From SAR92 clade bacterium H455 (GTDB lineage Bacteria; Pseudomonadota; Gammaproteobacteria; Pseudomonadales; Porticoccaceae): DNA of 64,000 nt. Positions 44,601 to 52,360 of the stretch are shown here, one piece after another. Each line of letters opens with the position of its first letter. Positions within the stretch are counted from its first letter, which is position 1. The stretch covers positions 372,001 to 436,000 of the forward strand of contig CP103416.1 in the NCBI GenBank assembly GCA_024802545.1, written 5' to 3'. The position numbers and the translations under genes were made by a program. The notes below the pieces were generated by a model. The model searched no databases. It was not told where the DNA came from and was given only the letters and a program-made list of their open reading frames with translations.

Positions 44601-47059
44601 AGGTTACTTCTATTGCCGGTGTGAAATCTATTTCATCAACAATTGAAGAGGCAATCACCTTATCCTCAAAGGACGCGAGTATAGAAGGATCGATAAGACA
44701 CCATGCCGATATCGTTTTTGAAGGGACAGAGATTTCACGCAGGTATGTAGATGATCTGCTAATTATTTTAAATTTTTATTCGATGATTGATAGCCGTCTC
44801 ATAGATAACAAAGACACGGCTAAAAACGATAGTGATATGTATCAGAAATTTTACGAATTGTTAAGTCGATTAATCTCAGTCCAAAAAGAAGCTGATATTT
44901 TTTATAGTCATTGTAGTGAATACGGATTCTCTGCTAAACGCCCAGAATCAATATCCGCTATGTATGAGCAAATAAAGTCTACGGTTATTGATAGTGAAGG
45001 GCCGGCCAAATTAATCCGAATTTCCATCATAAAGGATGAAATGGATGAATTGGGTCTACTTCCATTTCTGGAGGCCACTTTAGCAACCAAAAGTTCAGAT
45101 GTTTTAGGCGAAAATATGGAGCTTGCCGTAATCCAAAAGCTATCCGAAAGTGCCTATGGACAGTTTGGTTCCATTATCAGTGAGTTCTCGGGCGCGAGAC
45201 TAGACCAGCTGAGAAGTGAGTTCCAGATGCTAGATCGTCGCCTTATTAATCAAAGCAGTAATGAGGTATTAAGTGGGGCGCTAGCTTCTGCTAGGCCTTC
45301 GTTAGGAGTAAGCAGAGGTAAGAAGTCCGAATATTCGGATTTAGGGTTAATAGAACACCAGTTGGGCCTTAAACGTAAAATGAGTCCTACCAAACTTGTA
45401 AAGCGGTCAATAGGAGCGCTAACGGAGATTCACCCTTGCTGGATGATGGTTCCAACCGCAGTGGCAAGCTTTTTGCCTCGTGAGGAGATATTTGACTTAG
45501 TAGTGATAGATGAAGCGTCACAAATGACTCCTGAGCATTCGATTAGTGCGTTAATGCGAGCTAAGCAAGCCGTGATTGTAGGGGATACAAATCAGCTACC
45601 GCCAACTAACTTCTTTAGGGCGGCTGCAGATGTTGAGGAAGAAGACGGGGACGTAGCGACAATTGAAGAATCAATTCTTGAGTTGGCTAATACTGCATTC
45701 CGGCCAAAACATCGTTTACTTTGGCATTATCGATCTAGGCATGAGTCTTTGATCTCATTCTCAAACTATTATATCTATGACAATGACCTTGTTATATTTC
45801 CGTCGCCCGGTGGTGAGCGAGATAAGATGGGTGTTGATCTTGTAAGAGCCGACGGGGTATATCAAAGCGGAATTAATCCTGTTGAAGCGACTGTAGTAGC
45901 TGATGCCATTGTGGAGTTTATGGAGAACGACAGCCATCGTTCGCTTGGTGTTGTCACTATGAACCAGGCTCAAATGGAGCAGATTGATTCAATGGTCAGG
46001 AGGCATGCAGAAACAAATTTAAAAATCTCTGACTATTTAGAAAAATGGGATATGTTAGACGGCGGCCTACAGCGATTCTTCGTCAAAAACATAGAGAATG
46101 TCCAAGGAGATGAGCGCGATGTCATCTTTATAAGTACAGTCTATGGAAAGGACTCTTTAGGAAAATTTAGGCAAGCATTTGGGCCGATAAATGGTTCGGC
46201 GGGTAAACGTAGATTAAATGTTCTGTTTACCCGTGCTAAGGAAAAGATTACTACATTCACCTCAATACCACTAGATCAGCTTAATCCTGGTGATCACAAT
46301 GAGGGGGCCATACTGCTAAAGCGTTGGCTCGAATACTCTGGAACCGGAGTGGTCGGTGAGAGATTAAGGGATTCAGCACGCTCCATGTTCGGTCCGGATT
46401 CACCGTTCGAAGAACATGTTATCGAGCAAATTGAATCTTTGGGATACGTGGCAGTGCCGCAAGTTGGAGTATCTAACTACTTTATCGATATTGGAGTGAG
46501 ACATCCAAATTATGATCTCGGATATATATGTGGCGTTGAGTGCGATGGAGCCAGTTATCATTCGAGTAAGAGCGCAAGAGACAGAGACGTACTACGCCAA
46601 GAGGTTCTAGAGGGATTAGGCTGGAATTTATATCGTATTTGGTCAACTGACTGGTTTAAAAATTCAAAATTGCAAACCGAGCGTCTCAAAGAATATTTGG
46701 ATAAAAAGCTAGAGGAAAAACTGAAGAATCAAACGCTCACAGTGCGGCCGATAGAAGCAGCCGAATCCAGGGAAGTAAGTGAGGACATTAATGCTGACGC
46801 TAATAGGGATGAGAAGCGATTAGTTACAATTGGCAGTAAAGTAGTCCTCGAATATTCGAGTGGTCCGCGCGCAGGAATGAGGTCAAAGTTTGTGGTTGTT
46901 GATACTAAATCAAGTGCTAGTCATACACCAGGTTATGATCCGTTACCAGTAATGAGCCCGCTAGGCGCAGAGGTTATAGATTCTCAAGAGGGAGATATTG
47001 TTAGCTTTGAGGCTAATGGGGCACTAACAGATGTAGTGATTTTGGAACTATTATCATGA
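41657..47059 (+). CDS. DUF4011-SF1 helicase-nuclease with GreA/B-like C-terminal domain
   Basis: 1800 residues, cytoplasmic. Domain order: DUF4011 N-terminus (1-300, LMDTSRRNSLINN, LYLTLGFLVWKD); helicase motif I GPPGSGKS (402-409); an 840-residue, helix-rich insertion; motif II DEAS (1285-1288); motif III GDTNQLPP (1309); motifs IV-VI ending RRLNVLFTRAK (R1526). A Vsr/MTES_1575-type PD-(D/E)xK nuclease follows (about 1590-1680, GVECDGASYHSSKSARDRD with E1628 and D1630). The last 80 residues (about 1720-1800) resemble the FKBP-like C-terminal domain of GreA/GreB (SPLGAEVIDSQEGDIVSFE). GTG 41657 follows GGAGG. It heads a four-gene operon with membrane-channel partners. The DUF4011-helicase-Vsr core matches the Hhe defence architecture as I recall it; the added partners and GreAB domain do not. 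Confidence 0.9.
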   Translation: MHPYAELIKEKILSLRPKLMDTSRRNSLINNTMSARATSFIRIVDEKPQNIFDKLVNDEAKLVLSALPSLEEDPLDENNREFQEALQVSYAADNKYREFIDNIDSDNDENAFEKLAEADRELKDRTRELLGYAPRITSPEAKSLATHARNHGIEPSFELPAQDYQAHDERHEDNELQTLVLKKQLDARLARIRSRDITMSEERGLKTLYLTLGFLVWKDPASSDPLAQFKSPLILLPITLDSEATSQGKEFSISSRDDPIFNPVLKHKLSTELGIELWEPENQFTDLDIEKYFSYLMEIFSDSPGWRVSRQAVIGVYPFQGIELYNDINPEELDFSKFDIISQLFSRTNSSGEESSYQQYTEEDIETDQAQLLVPKLVVDADSSQFLSLMKVASGQNIALEGPPGSGKSQTIVNLIANAISQNKKVLFVAQKGTALEVVLSRMAALNLDSLVLPLMGRKGDKEKFYEALQLRLSLSSQQSNKNISFEAIKDDITAKKNNISRYIGTLKSNVAGTSITVHQVLGLATAKKESSQRSSESYAHLLPDFSVLDRHLDIGFVERISTKVESWGSQLLEAKLVELSVWPYLSGDNLDHLLLEKIASQARVLQSELALLINNESPDNFDSLTALMTNSSDELSLSLVAESCRNIPNLKDSWLIVINDKDVFVDSLNEYLNLMSAKENLTDSTGISWELLSDLAKHGSEFEMLLNISEKSQMENISHDIIVDIKKKNIETLDKLQNVKLSVSKFESQTEVDSPSLQEMKLLSVLAAEFPILRDPKISHEISSHGIDELMNTAIEARDILATIKTNVISIDLMPSRQRLFEMHAIVRDSGSLSAFSAHFRKCKKECNAIFGSSKFIKSTAEFYLSELLDAQKAWNKRSIEAIFGTVIDKDTRSKVIEVQKSLALISEKLAAYKISIPEFLKLLSPTVLSFFDKHQLVFIDVGFNWSWGDLDTRIATHEAIIANTTELLDSELLSTLDKAEVTSIAGVKSISSTIEEAITLSSKDASIEGSIRHHADIVFEGTEISRRYVDDLLIILNFYSMIDSRLIDNKDTAKNDSDMYQKFYELLSRLISVQKEADIFYSHCSEYGFSAKRPESISAMYEQIKSTVIDSEGPAKLIRISIIKDEMDELGLLPFLEATLATKSSDVLGENMELAVIQKLSESAYGQFGSIISEFSGARLDQLRSEFQMLDRRLINQSSNEVLSGALASARPSLGVSRGKKSEYSDLGLIEHQLGLKRKMSPTKLVKRSIGALTEIHPCWMMVPTAVASFLPREEIFDLVVIDEASQMTPEHSISALMRAKQAVIVGDTNQLPPTNFFRAAADVEEEDGDVATIEESILELANTAFRPKHRLLWHYRSRHESLISFSNYYIYDNDLVIFPSPGGERDKMGVDLVRADGVYQSGINPVEATVVADAIVEFMENDSHRSLGVVTMNQAQMEQIDSMVRRHAETNLKISDYLEKWDMLDGGLQRFFVKNIENVQGDERDVIFISTVYGKDSLGKFRQAFGPINGSAGKRRLNVLFTRAKEKITTFTSIPLDQLNPGDHNEGAILLKRWLEYSGTGVVGERLRDSARSMFGPDSPFEEHVIEQIESLGYVAVPQVGVSNYFIDIGVRHPNYDLGYICGVECDGASYHSSKSARDRDVLRQEVLEGLGWNLYRIWSTDWFKNSKLQTERLKEYLDKKLEEKLKNQTLTVRPIEAAESREVSEDINADANRDEKRLVTIGSKVVLEYSSGPRAGMRSKFVVVDTKSSASHTPGYDPLPVMSPLGAEVIDSQEGDIVSFEANGALTDVVILELLS

Positions 47060-47122
47060 TCACCTTTATCTACACAAAGTGATGGTCAACTTTAAATTGG
47101 TAAGTAAGGGAAAATAGCAATA

Positions 47123-48565
47123 ATGGCAAAAAATAATAGTGGTGGAATTCCAAAGCCAGCAGAGAATGAGTCTAATGTTGAAAACAACAGCACCGAGACC
47201 TACACCCGATGGCTTACAAAACCATTTGGTTCGATGATTGGTGGGAAAGACCCTCTTGACCCCTTGGCTGCGCAGAGCAGTTTAAAGGCAGGATTTTTGG
47301 TGACTTTAGGAATTGGTACCCTATTTATTTTTATTTTTAAGGATACAGGAATTTGGAATATTGCATTTTGTACTGCCGTTATGGGCCTGTATTGGGGCTT
47401 TGCGAGTAGCAGGACTCATACTATTTCGGCGCGTGCTGTTTTTGCTGATAGCTTTTACTACCTGGGCTTCCTTTTTACTTTCATAGCGTTGATATCAACA
47501 ATGATTGGTATTTCTTCAGATGACTTCCGCCCTGAGACTATCGTAGGTCAAATAGGCCCTGCTCTGACTACCACTGTTATCGGTATGGCTGTACGAATCT
47601 ACATCACGCAATTTGATGCGATCACCTCTGAGCCCGAGGTTGAGGTTTTGTCTGGATTAGGACAATTGTCAGGAAACCTTAGCTCTGCGATATCAGAACT
47701 GGACTTGATGGTGAGACAACATGTAAAGACATCTCAAGCTCAGCAAAAGACAAATACCGCTCTTACAGAGAAGGTTTCTGACCAAATCGAGCGCCTTGAT
47801 TTTACGTCTGCAGTGTCTGCATTAAAGGGTTTTGGCGGTGAAATCAACTCTCTCACAACCCAGATTGATCTCCTTTCGAAAGTTACAGGCCAGGCTGAAG
47901 TCGGAGCAGCGAAGATGACTAGTTCAATCTTCAGAGCCACGACTGAGCTAGATAAAGCTACAAATGAGTTTTCCAGGTATCGAGATATTGGGAGTGATTA
48001 TGATCTCGCTGCCCAATCTATTGGTGCTGTTACCGAGGTCGCGGGCCAGGTTGCTAATTCTTTAGAGGCTGTTAACAATAATGGAATTTTTAGTATTATC
48101 GCAGAACTTGACGCAAAAGCTGGCGCTATTAATAAGGAGTTAGAAGCGACAGACCAGCATATAACAAGGCTAAGCGTTGCTGCCGATGAAGCCCAAAACA
48201 AAATTGGTAGTTCCTTGGCTAAGCTAGACGAGTCAACAGGTGCTGTTAAGGGAGTCTCGGAAAAGCTTGCCGACCTAGATGGGCTTACTCAAGATCTGCT
48301 TGACACGAATAATATTATCCGGTCATTACGAACGGAAGTTGAGGGAATAAATACACAAATTAGTCAAGAACTCACAAAAGCGCGCGATGAAATTTCAAAG
48401 ACCTCAGGCATGGCGGCAGATTTGTTAAAGCAAGAAATTACCCCAATCACTAATGCAATTAATAAGATATCTGAAGATTTTGATCCGATTGAGAAGAATC
48501 TGCATAATTTGGATGGCAGGGTTAGGAGGTCGATTAGTGATGTTCTCGACTTTCTAAATAAATAG
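47123..48565 (+). CDS. MotA/TolQ/ExbB-like membrane channel with long coiled-coil tail
   Basis: 480 residues. Four membrane spans (about 55-72, 78-95, 110-130, 141-162) are followed by a 300-residue cytoplasmic coiled coil. Span four, IGPALTTTVIGMAVRIYIT with T149-T151, matches the channel-lining threonine helix of MotA/TolQ/ExbB proton channels. The topology (two spans, then two conserved spans, then a long tail) matches ZorA of the Zorya defence system better than transport ExbB, which has only a short tail. It starts 63 bases after the helicase gene and ends one base before the next. A role as ion-driven motor or membrane-damage sensor is inferred. Confidence 0.75.
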   Translation: MAKNNSGGIPKPAENESNVENNSTETYTRWLTKPFGSMIGGKDPLDPLAAQSSLKAGFLVTLGIGTLFIFIFKDTGIWNIAFCTAVMGLYWGFASSRTHTISARAVFADSFYYLGFLFTFIALISTMIGISSDDFRPETIVGQIGPALTTTVIGMAVRIYITQFDAITSEPEVEVLSGLGQLSGNLSSAISELDLMVRQHVKTSQAQQKTNTALTEKVSDQIERLDFTSAVSALKGFGGEINSLTTQIDLLSKVTGQAEVGAAKMTSSIFRATTELDKATNEFSRYRDIGSDYDLAAQSIGAVTEVAGQVANSLEAVNNNGIFSIIAELDAKAGAINKELEATDQHITRLSVAADEAQNKIGSSLAKLDESTGAVKGVSEKLADLDGLTQDLLDTNNIIRSLRTEVEGINTQISQELTKARDEISKTSGMAADLLKQEITPITNAINKISEDFDPIEKNLHNLDGRVRRSISDVLDFLNK

Positions 48566-48566
48566 G

Positions 48567-49337
48567 ATGAAAAGTCGATCTAATGAGCGCAAAAGCGACT
48601 TACGAAATGCCTCAGTGCTTGAAATCATTGTCGCAATAATAATTGTTTTAGTTATATTGCTACATAGCAACAATATAGATTTTGGCGATCAAATTGATGA
48701 GTTAGTGCAACAGATCGATTCTTTAAGAAAAGAGAATTCCGCGTTGATCAAGGAATTATCGGAGCAAAAATCTCAGAATGCAGAGATGCAGGAGGATATT
48801 ACAGCGTTAAGAGAGAAGATCATTTTTTATGAAAATATGCTCTCTTCGGAAAAAGATGCTGCGGAAATCATCGAAAAACTAGCGGCCGAGAATGCAAGGC
48901 TCGAGGCAATAAAAGATAGTCTGGTTGAAAAAATTGGTATATTAGAATCACAATTAGCAATTGCCATAAAGAAACTTAAAGATGAAGGTAAAAGCGGTAT
49001 CGACAAGCCTTTTTGTAGGTTGCCCGTTTTAGATGATCAGCAGAGACAAAAACACAGGTGGCTCGGTCAAATTAGTTCGGGAGAAGGCGGTATCTATTTT
49101 TCTGTTGACCCTAAGCTTGATAAGACTGAAGCTTTTAAGATTCCTGGTGTACGCATGCTTGTTTTAGGCTCGCCTCTGAATAACCAAGAGTTTATTCGTG
49201 CTGCGAGATTAGCTTTTAGCCACTCAAAGCAGAGAGATCCGGAATGTCGCTACAATGTGCAGATCAAAGTCGGTCCTAATGAACCGGCTAGTTTTATTCT
49301 ATTAATCGAAAAATATTTTTACAAAAGTATTATTTAG
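48567..49337 (+). CDS. MotB/ExbD-like single-span protein with coiled coil
   Basis: 256 residues. A short basic N-terminus leads to one membrane span (about 17-33, VLEIIVAIIIVLVILLH) with an acidic residue, E19, near its cytoplasmic end, the position of the ion-carrying Asp in MotB/ExbD/ZorB. A coiled coil (about 40-140) precedes a C-terminal periplasmic domain (about 150-256, with CRLPVLDD and ECRYNVQIKV) that is not an OmpA-type peptidoglycan-binding fold I recognise. ATG 48567 starts two bases after the preceding stop. Predicted to form the 5:2-type stator with the upstream protein. Confidence 0.65.
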   Translation: MKSRSNERKSDLRNASVLEIIVAIIIVLVILLHSNNIDFGDQIDELVQQIDSLRKENSALIKELSEQKSQNAEMQEDITALREKIIFYENMLSSEKDAAEIIEKLAAENARLEAIKDSLVEKIGILESQLAIAIKKLKDEGKSGIDKPFCRLPVLDDQQRQKHRWLGQISSGEGGIYFSVDPKLDKTEAFKIPGVRMLVLGSPLNNQEFIRAARLAFSHSKQRDPECRYNVQIKVGPNEPASFILLIEKYFYKSII

Positions 49338-49340
49338 AAT

Positions 49341-49850
49341 ATGAAAAATAATGCCACTATTGCCGATTATGAACTTTCAAGAAAGCTATTAGATTTCCAG
49401 TTTCGATTGATTGAAAAAAGGTATGGTCGGCTAGCAGTCCAATTTGCTAAGACTTTTGTGCGAGGTGAATTAAATAAAGAGCGACTAGTTTGGATTGAAG
49501 TCTTTTTTATAATACTTTATAAGACTGAAAAGACTTTTGTTTTCTGCAATTTACTCTACGACAAGTTTCGAAACAGATTTCCTATATTATTTGACAATTT
49601 ATTAGTGTACGAGGTTTGTCTTCTTATAGCTCGTGGCGTTCTGCTTTTGATTCTCATAATATTAGGTGCGGCGCTATTTTCATTCGAGTTAAGGAACTTA
49701 GTACCAGGACTCTTAGTGACGTTGTTGCATTTTTTTGGATGGGTTTACAAATATAGGCGACGGCCTGCTAAATGTGCATATTTGTTGATTGGTCAATGTA
49801 TTTCGGTTCCCCTATTTGCGGTATATTTTGGTTGGACGGCCTTTTTATGA
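49341..49850 (+). CDS. Small membrane protein, operon partner of the helicase system
   Basis: 169 residues. The N-terminal 60 are soluble and basic (KRYGRLAVQFAKTFVRGELNKERLVW), then about three membrane spans (about 88-113, 119-136, 144-165). No family recognised. It begins three bases after the preceding stop, so it is part of the same operon. The AT-rich third-codon use matches the three genes before it. Could be an assembly or immunity partner; nothing in the sequence decides. Confidence 0.65.
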   Translation: MKNNATIADYELSRKLLDFQFRLIEKRYGRLAVQFAKTFVRGELNKERLVWIEVFFIILYKTEKTFVFCNLLYDKFRNRFPILFDNLLVYEVCLLIARGVLLLILIILGAALFSFELRNLVPGLLVTLLHFFGWVYKYRRRPAKCAYLLIGQCISVPLFAVYFGWTAFL

Positions 49851-49948
49851 CGGATTCAATGTACTACACCATGAGGCGGTGATTTTAGTAACATAAGAAG
49901 TAACACAGAAAGATAAACTATATAAACATATCATTACTAATCAATAGC
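49851..49948. other. Gap between convergent operons
   Basis: 98 bases between the end of the helicase operon and the HD-domain gene. No strong terminator hairpin is seen. Confidence 0.4.
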
Positions 49949-50359
49949 TTAAATGCTGAGTACAGTTTCCGCCACCGGAAAATCAAGTCTATCGCTATCC
50001 CAGCACGCAGCTAGAGTGAGGTTGTTACCAGCTTTTCCGGAGGGAAATGCATGGGTATGACCTGACACCGCGGTTATAAGAACCTTAAATTGCTGTTCAT
50101 CCAGGTCAAATAGTCTAATGTGAGCGTTTGCGTATGCTGCCGCTCTTGGGCCGTGCATTGGGTCGCGGCCATCATTAAAGCGGCAGCAGTCATGATGAAG
50201 GTAGGCAAAATACTCTATTACTTTAAGGTCTGTTCCATTTGTCTCACCTACCATCAATGCATTGTCCATTACCCTAGCCCAATGATTAATTCCATGAATT
50301 GGCGATAACCAAATGTCAGAGTCATTTTTAATTTGTGTTGGCAAGCTGGCGACTGACAT
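49949..50359 (-). CDS. HD-domain phosphohydrolase
   Basis: 136 residues with the metal-binding pattern H (SPIHGINHWARV), HD (YLHHDCCRFNDGRDPMHG) and D (ACWDSDRLD). Such proteins hydrolyse nucleotides or phosphoesters. The ATG at 50359 lies inside the 3' end of the preceding gene (32-base overlap), so they are coupled. It is the last gene of a four-gene minus-strand operon. Its small size suggests a single-domain nucleotidase; the substrate is unknown. Confidence 0.78.
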   Translation of the reverse strand: MSVASLPTQIKNDSDIWLSPIHGINHWARVMDNALMVGETNGTDLKVIEYFAYLHHDCCRFNDGRDPMHGPRAAAYANAHIRLFDLDEQQFKVLITAVSGHTHAFPSGKAGNNLTLAACWDSDRLDFPVAETVLSI

Positions 50360-51254
50360 ATGATGTATCCAATGCTGCCGACTCTGATGTTTTGATATGA
50401 TTGAATAACTCGGGATCCAATACATAGCCCATATTATTTGCTCTCGCTAGGTTTGATTCGATCAATCTAGACTGTATCGTATTAGAGCGCTCTGTGATGT
50501 CTTTTTGAAAGCGTGCTAAGGCGCTTTGAGTCCAAGCTTCGGAATCTTGATCTTCTACGACTTTTATTATGATCCGATAAAGACGGGCAAGTGCAAAGCC
50601 AGCTGAGAACATATTGGAGTGATCAACGATTTGTTGATTTGTAAGTGCTAGGCTTTTCGCAGGAGAAAGATATAGATGGCCTATATATTCATTACACTGT
50701 CGCTGAATCTTTGAAAACCCTGGTGTCATAAGGTCTAATGCTGCTGCTATTCTTTTCTTGAACCCTGCTCTAAGTTCATCAGTTTGGTTGTCACTGTCAA
50801 GAATACCCGTTGCCTGGTATATCAGATAAATCGCCCGATCATACTCTTCTAAAAGATCATCGCCGGGGATCATGTCAGCACGCTCTTTTATAAATGCCAT
50901 TTCTTTTGCTATTTGCTCTTCCTCACCTGGTATTTCTAGTCCAGTCTGCGCATATGTCACTCGCTGACTTGTATTCGCTAGAGCGTTTGCACAGTAGCTC
51001 TTGGTATATTCGAGTTGATGTTGGATAAGGTGCTTAGTAAGACCATTTTGTTTATGTACCTCTTCATTGACGGCATTTAATAAGCTGGCGACTCTCGTAT
51101 CCATCTGAGTAATCTGGTGTTCTAGCGATGTGTCATTGGCCTGCAGTTCACACATTTGGACCACCCTCGTTGCGGTCCAGTATGCAACGTTAAGGCGAGT
51201 GTCCTGTCGGACATAGGATCTAAATTCCGCTTTATTCACTGATTTATACCACAT
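50328..51254 (-). CDS. Unknown 308-residue helical protein
   Basis: Almost entirely helical (NAVNEEVHKQNGLTKHLIQHQLEYTKSYC, DDLLEEYDRAIYLIYQATG), with no signal, membrane span or recognised motif. It lies between an 81-residue protein upstream and the HD protein, which it overlaps. ATG 51254 follows AGAGGA. Probably a soluble effector or binding partner; I do not recognise the family. Confidence 0.65.
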   Translation of the reverse strand: MWYKSVNKAEFRSYVRQDTRLNVAYWTATRVVQMCELQANDTSLEHQITQMDTRVASLLNAVNEEVHKQNGLTKHLIQHQLEYTKSYCANALANTSQRVTYAQTGLEIPGEEEQIAKEMAFIKERADMIPGDDLLEEYDRAIYLIYQATGILDSDNQTDELRAGFKKRIAAALDLMTPGFSKIQRQCNEYIGHLYLSPAKSLALTNQQIVDHSNMFSAGFALARLYRIIIKVVEDQDSEAWTQSALARFQKDITERSNTIQSRLIESNLARANNMGYVLDPELFNHIKTSESAALDTSYVSRQLANTN

Positions 51255-51307
51255 AGCATTCCTCTAGAGTGTAGGTGTTAGTAAAGAGTGTGAATTTCCG
51301 CTTTTGA

Positions 51308-51553
51308 TTATTTCAGCTTGAATCTGTTGGTGCTGGGAGTTTGAAATGATTCAAACTTTTTGCGCGTCAGTTCGAGTTCGTTAGTTAGCGCATCCATAAT
51401 CTGAGAAACTTGATCTTCTGTATATTCATAATTTTTCCGATCGCTGAGATTAGAAATTGATGCTATTGCCTTAATTGCTTTGCCGACGCGTTTTTCAGCG
51501 AGGTATTTAAATCTTCCTGCAGGCGATCTATCTCGTTTTTGTTGCTCGGTCAT
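51308..51553 (-). CDS. Small basic protein, unknown
   Basis: 81 residues, with SPAGRFKYLAEKRVGKAIKAIASISNLSDRKNYEYTEDQV, a charged helical protein that resembles small plasmid- or island-borne DNA-binding or partner proteins. ATG 51553 is preceded by AGGAG nine bases upstream. It sits between the 160-residue and 308-residue genes of the same operon. Function unknown. Confidence 0.6.
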   Translation of the reverse strand: MTEQQKRDRSPAGRFKYLAEKRVGKAIKAIASISNLSDRKNYEYTEDQVSQIMDALTNELELTRKKFESFQTPSTNRFKLK

Positions 51554-51609
51554 CTTTTATTACTCCTCATTGTGATTGTCCCGGGGAATATCATCGGTCT
51601 TGTGAAGAC

Positions 51610-52086
51610 TTATACGGTAAGGCCTTGCACATATTTAATGTCTTGCTCCCAGTGCGATAGTGCCCTCTCATAGCTGACGCGCCCATGAGCTCTTCTTTTT
51701 TTGGCGCCGGAGGCTAAACCTTTGAGTGTCCTTAATAATTTTTCTTTACGACTGATACTGCTAGGGGACCCCCAGCTCTCCGTATAGTCCCTATCAACCA
51801 CCGGAGGCATAGGCGCTTCAAGCAAGTATGTAAGGATTAACTGGCGTTGTTCTGATCTGGTTATTCCGCCATCCCCTACGTGGTAACCAAATGCAGATAG
51901 GGCACCATCGCTAGGCATAACGTCAATATTTTTGCCTGAACAAAGGGCTCTATTACGATTAGCTAACTCTTGATATAGGATTTTTTTTCTAGTTTTGGCT
52001 GCAGCTGTGTCCTGTGCTCGCATAATGTTGTGTAGCATTACCATAAGTTCCTGACTGGACCGATTTTGAAGATTCATATTTGGCAT
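51610..52086 (-). CDS. Unknown 158-residue protein, first gene of minus-strand operon
   Basis: No named domain, but a recurrent island-associated pattern is visible: GYHVGDGGITRSEQRQLILTYLLEAPMPP, ESWGSPSSISRKEKLLRTLKGLASGAKKRR and a final ALSHWEQDIKYV. ATG 52086 is chosen because AGGAG lies nine bases upstream; the GTG at 52092 is too close to it. Basic and probably nucleic-acid associated (inferred). Promoter region with operator-like repeats lies upstream. Confidence 0.55.
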   Translation of the reverse strand: MPNMNLQNRSSQELMVMLHNIMRAQDTAAAKTRKKILYQELANRNRALCSGKNIDVMPSDGALSAFGYHVGDGGITRSEQRQLILTYLLEAPMPPVVDRDYTESWGSPSSISRKEKLLRTLKGLASGAKKRRAHGRVSYERALSHWEQDIKYVQGLTV

Positions 52087-52146
52087 TGTCACTTACTCCT
52101 TAGCTATTTCTCGAATTTTCGTCAAATGAAGGCTGCATTATAGCAC

Positions 52147-52214
52147 ATGTAACTACATTTGTAAAGATGTAGTCATTTTATCGAATATGTAGGTATTTAT
52201 ATCGTATTTGTAGG
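52147..52214. promoter_or_regulatory. ATGTAACTACAT palindrome and repeated GTAG motifs
   Basis: ATGTA-AC-TACAT (52147-52158) is followed by GATGTAG, TATGTAG and TTTGTAG at roughly 20-bp steps. They lie in the divergent gap between the minus-strand operon and the PARG-like gene, so a candidate operator cluster for one or both. Confidence 0.5.
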
Positions 52215-52360
52215 ATCTAGTATGATTTATGCGGAGAGCCTGCTAATACGCAGGTAATAAGCGTTGGCTAGTTGCATGGTATACCTGCTTGGGCCGGCAT
52301 TCGATTTTCTAATCTTTTCATGACTATGGTATTTTAAAGGCCATATCACAGGAGAAATTT

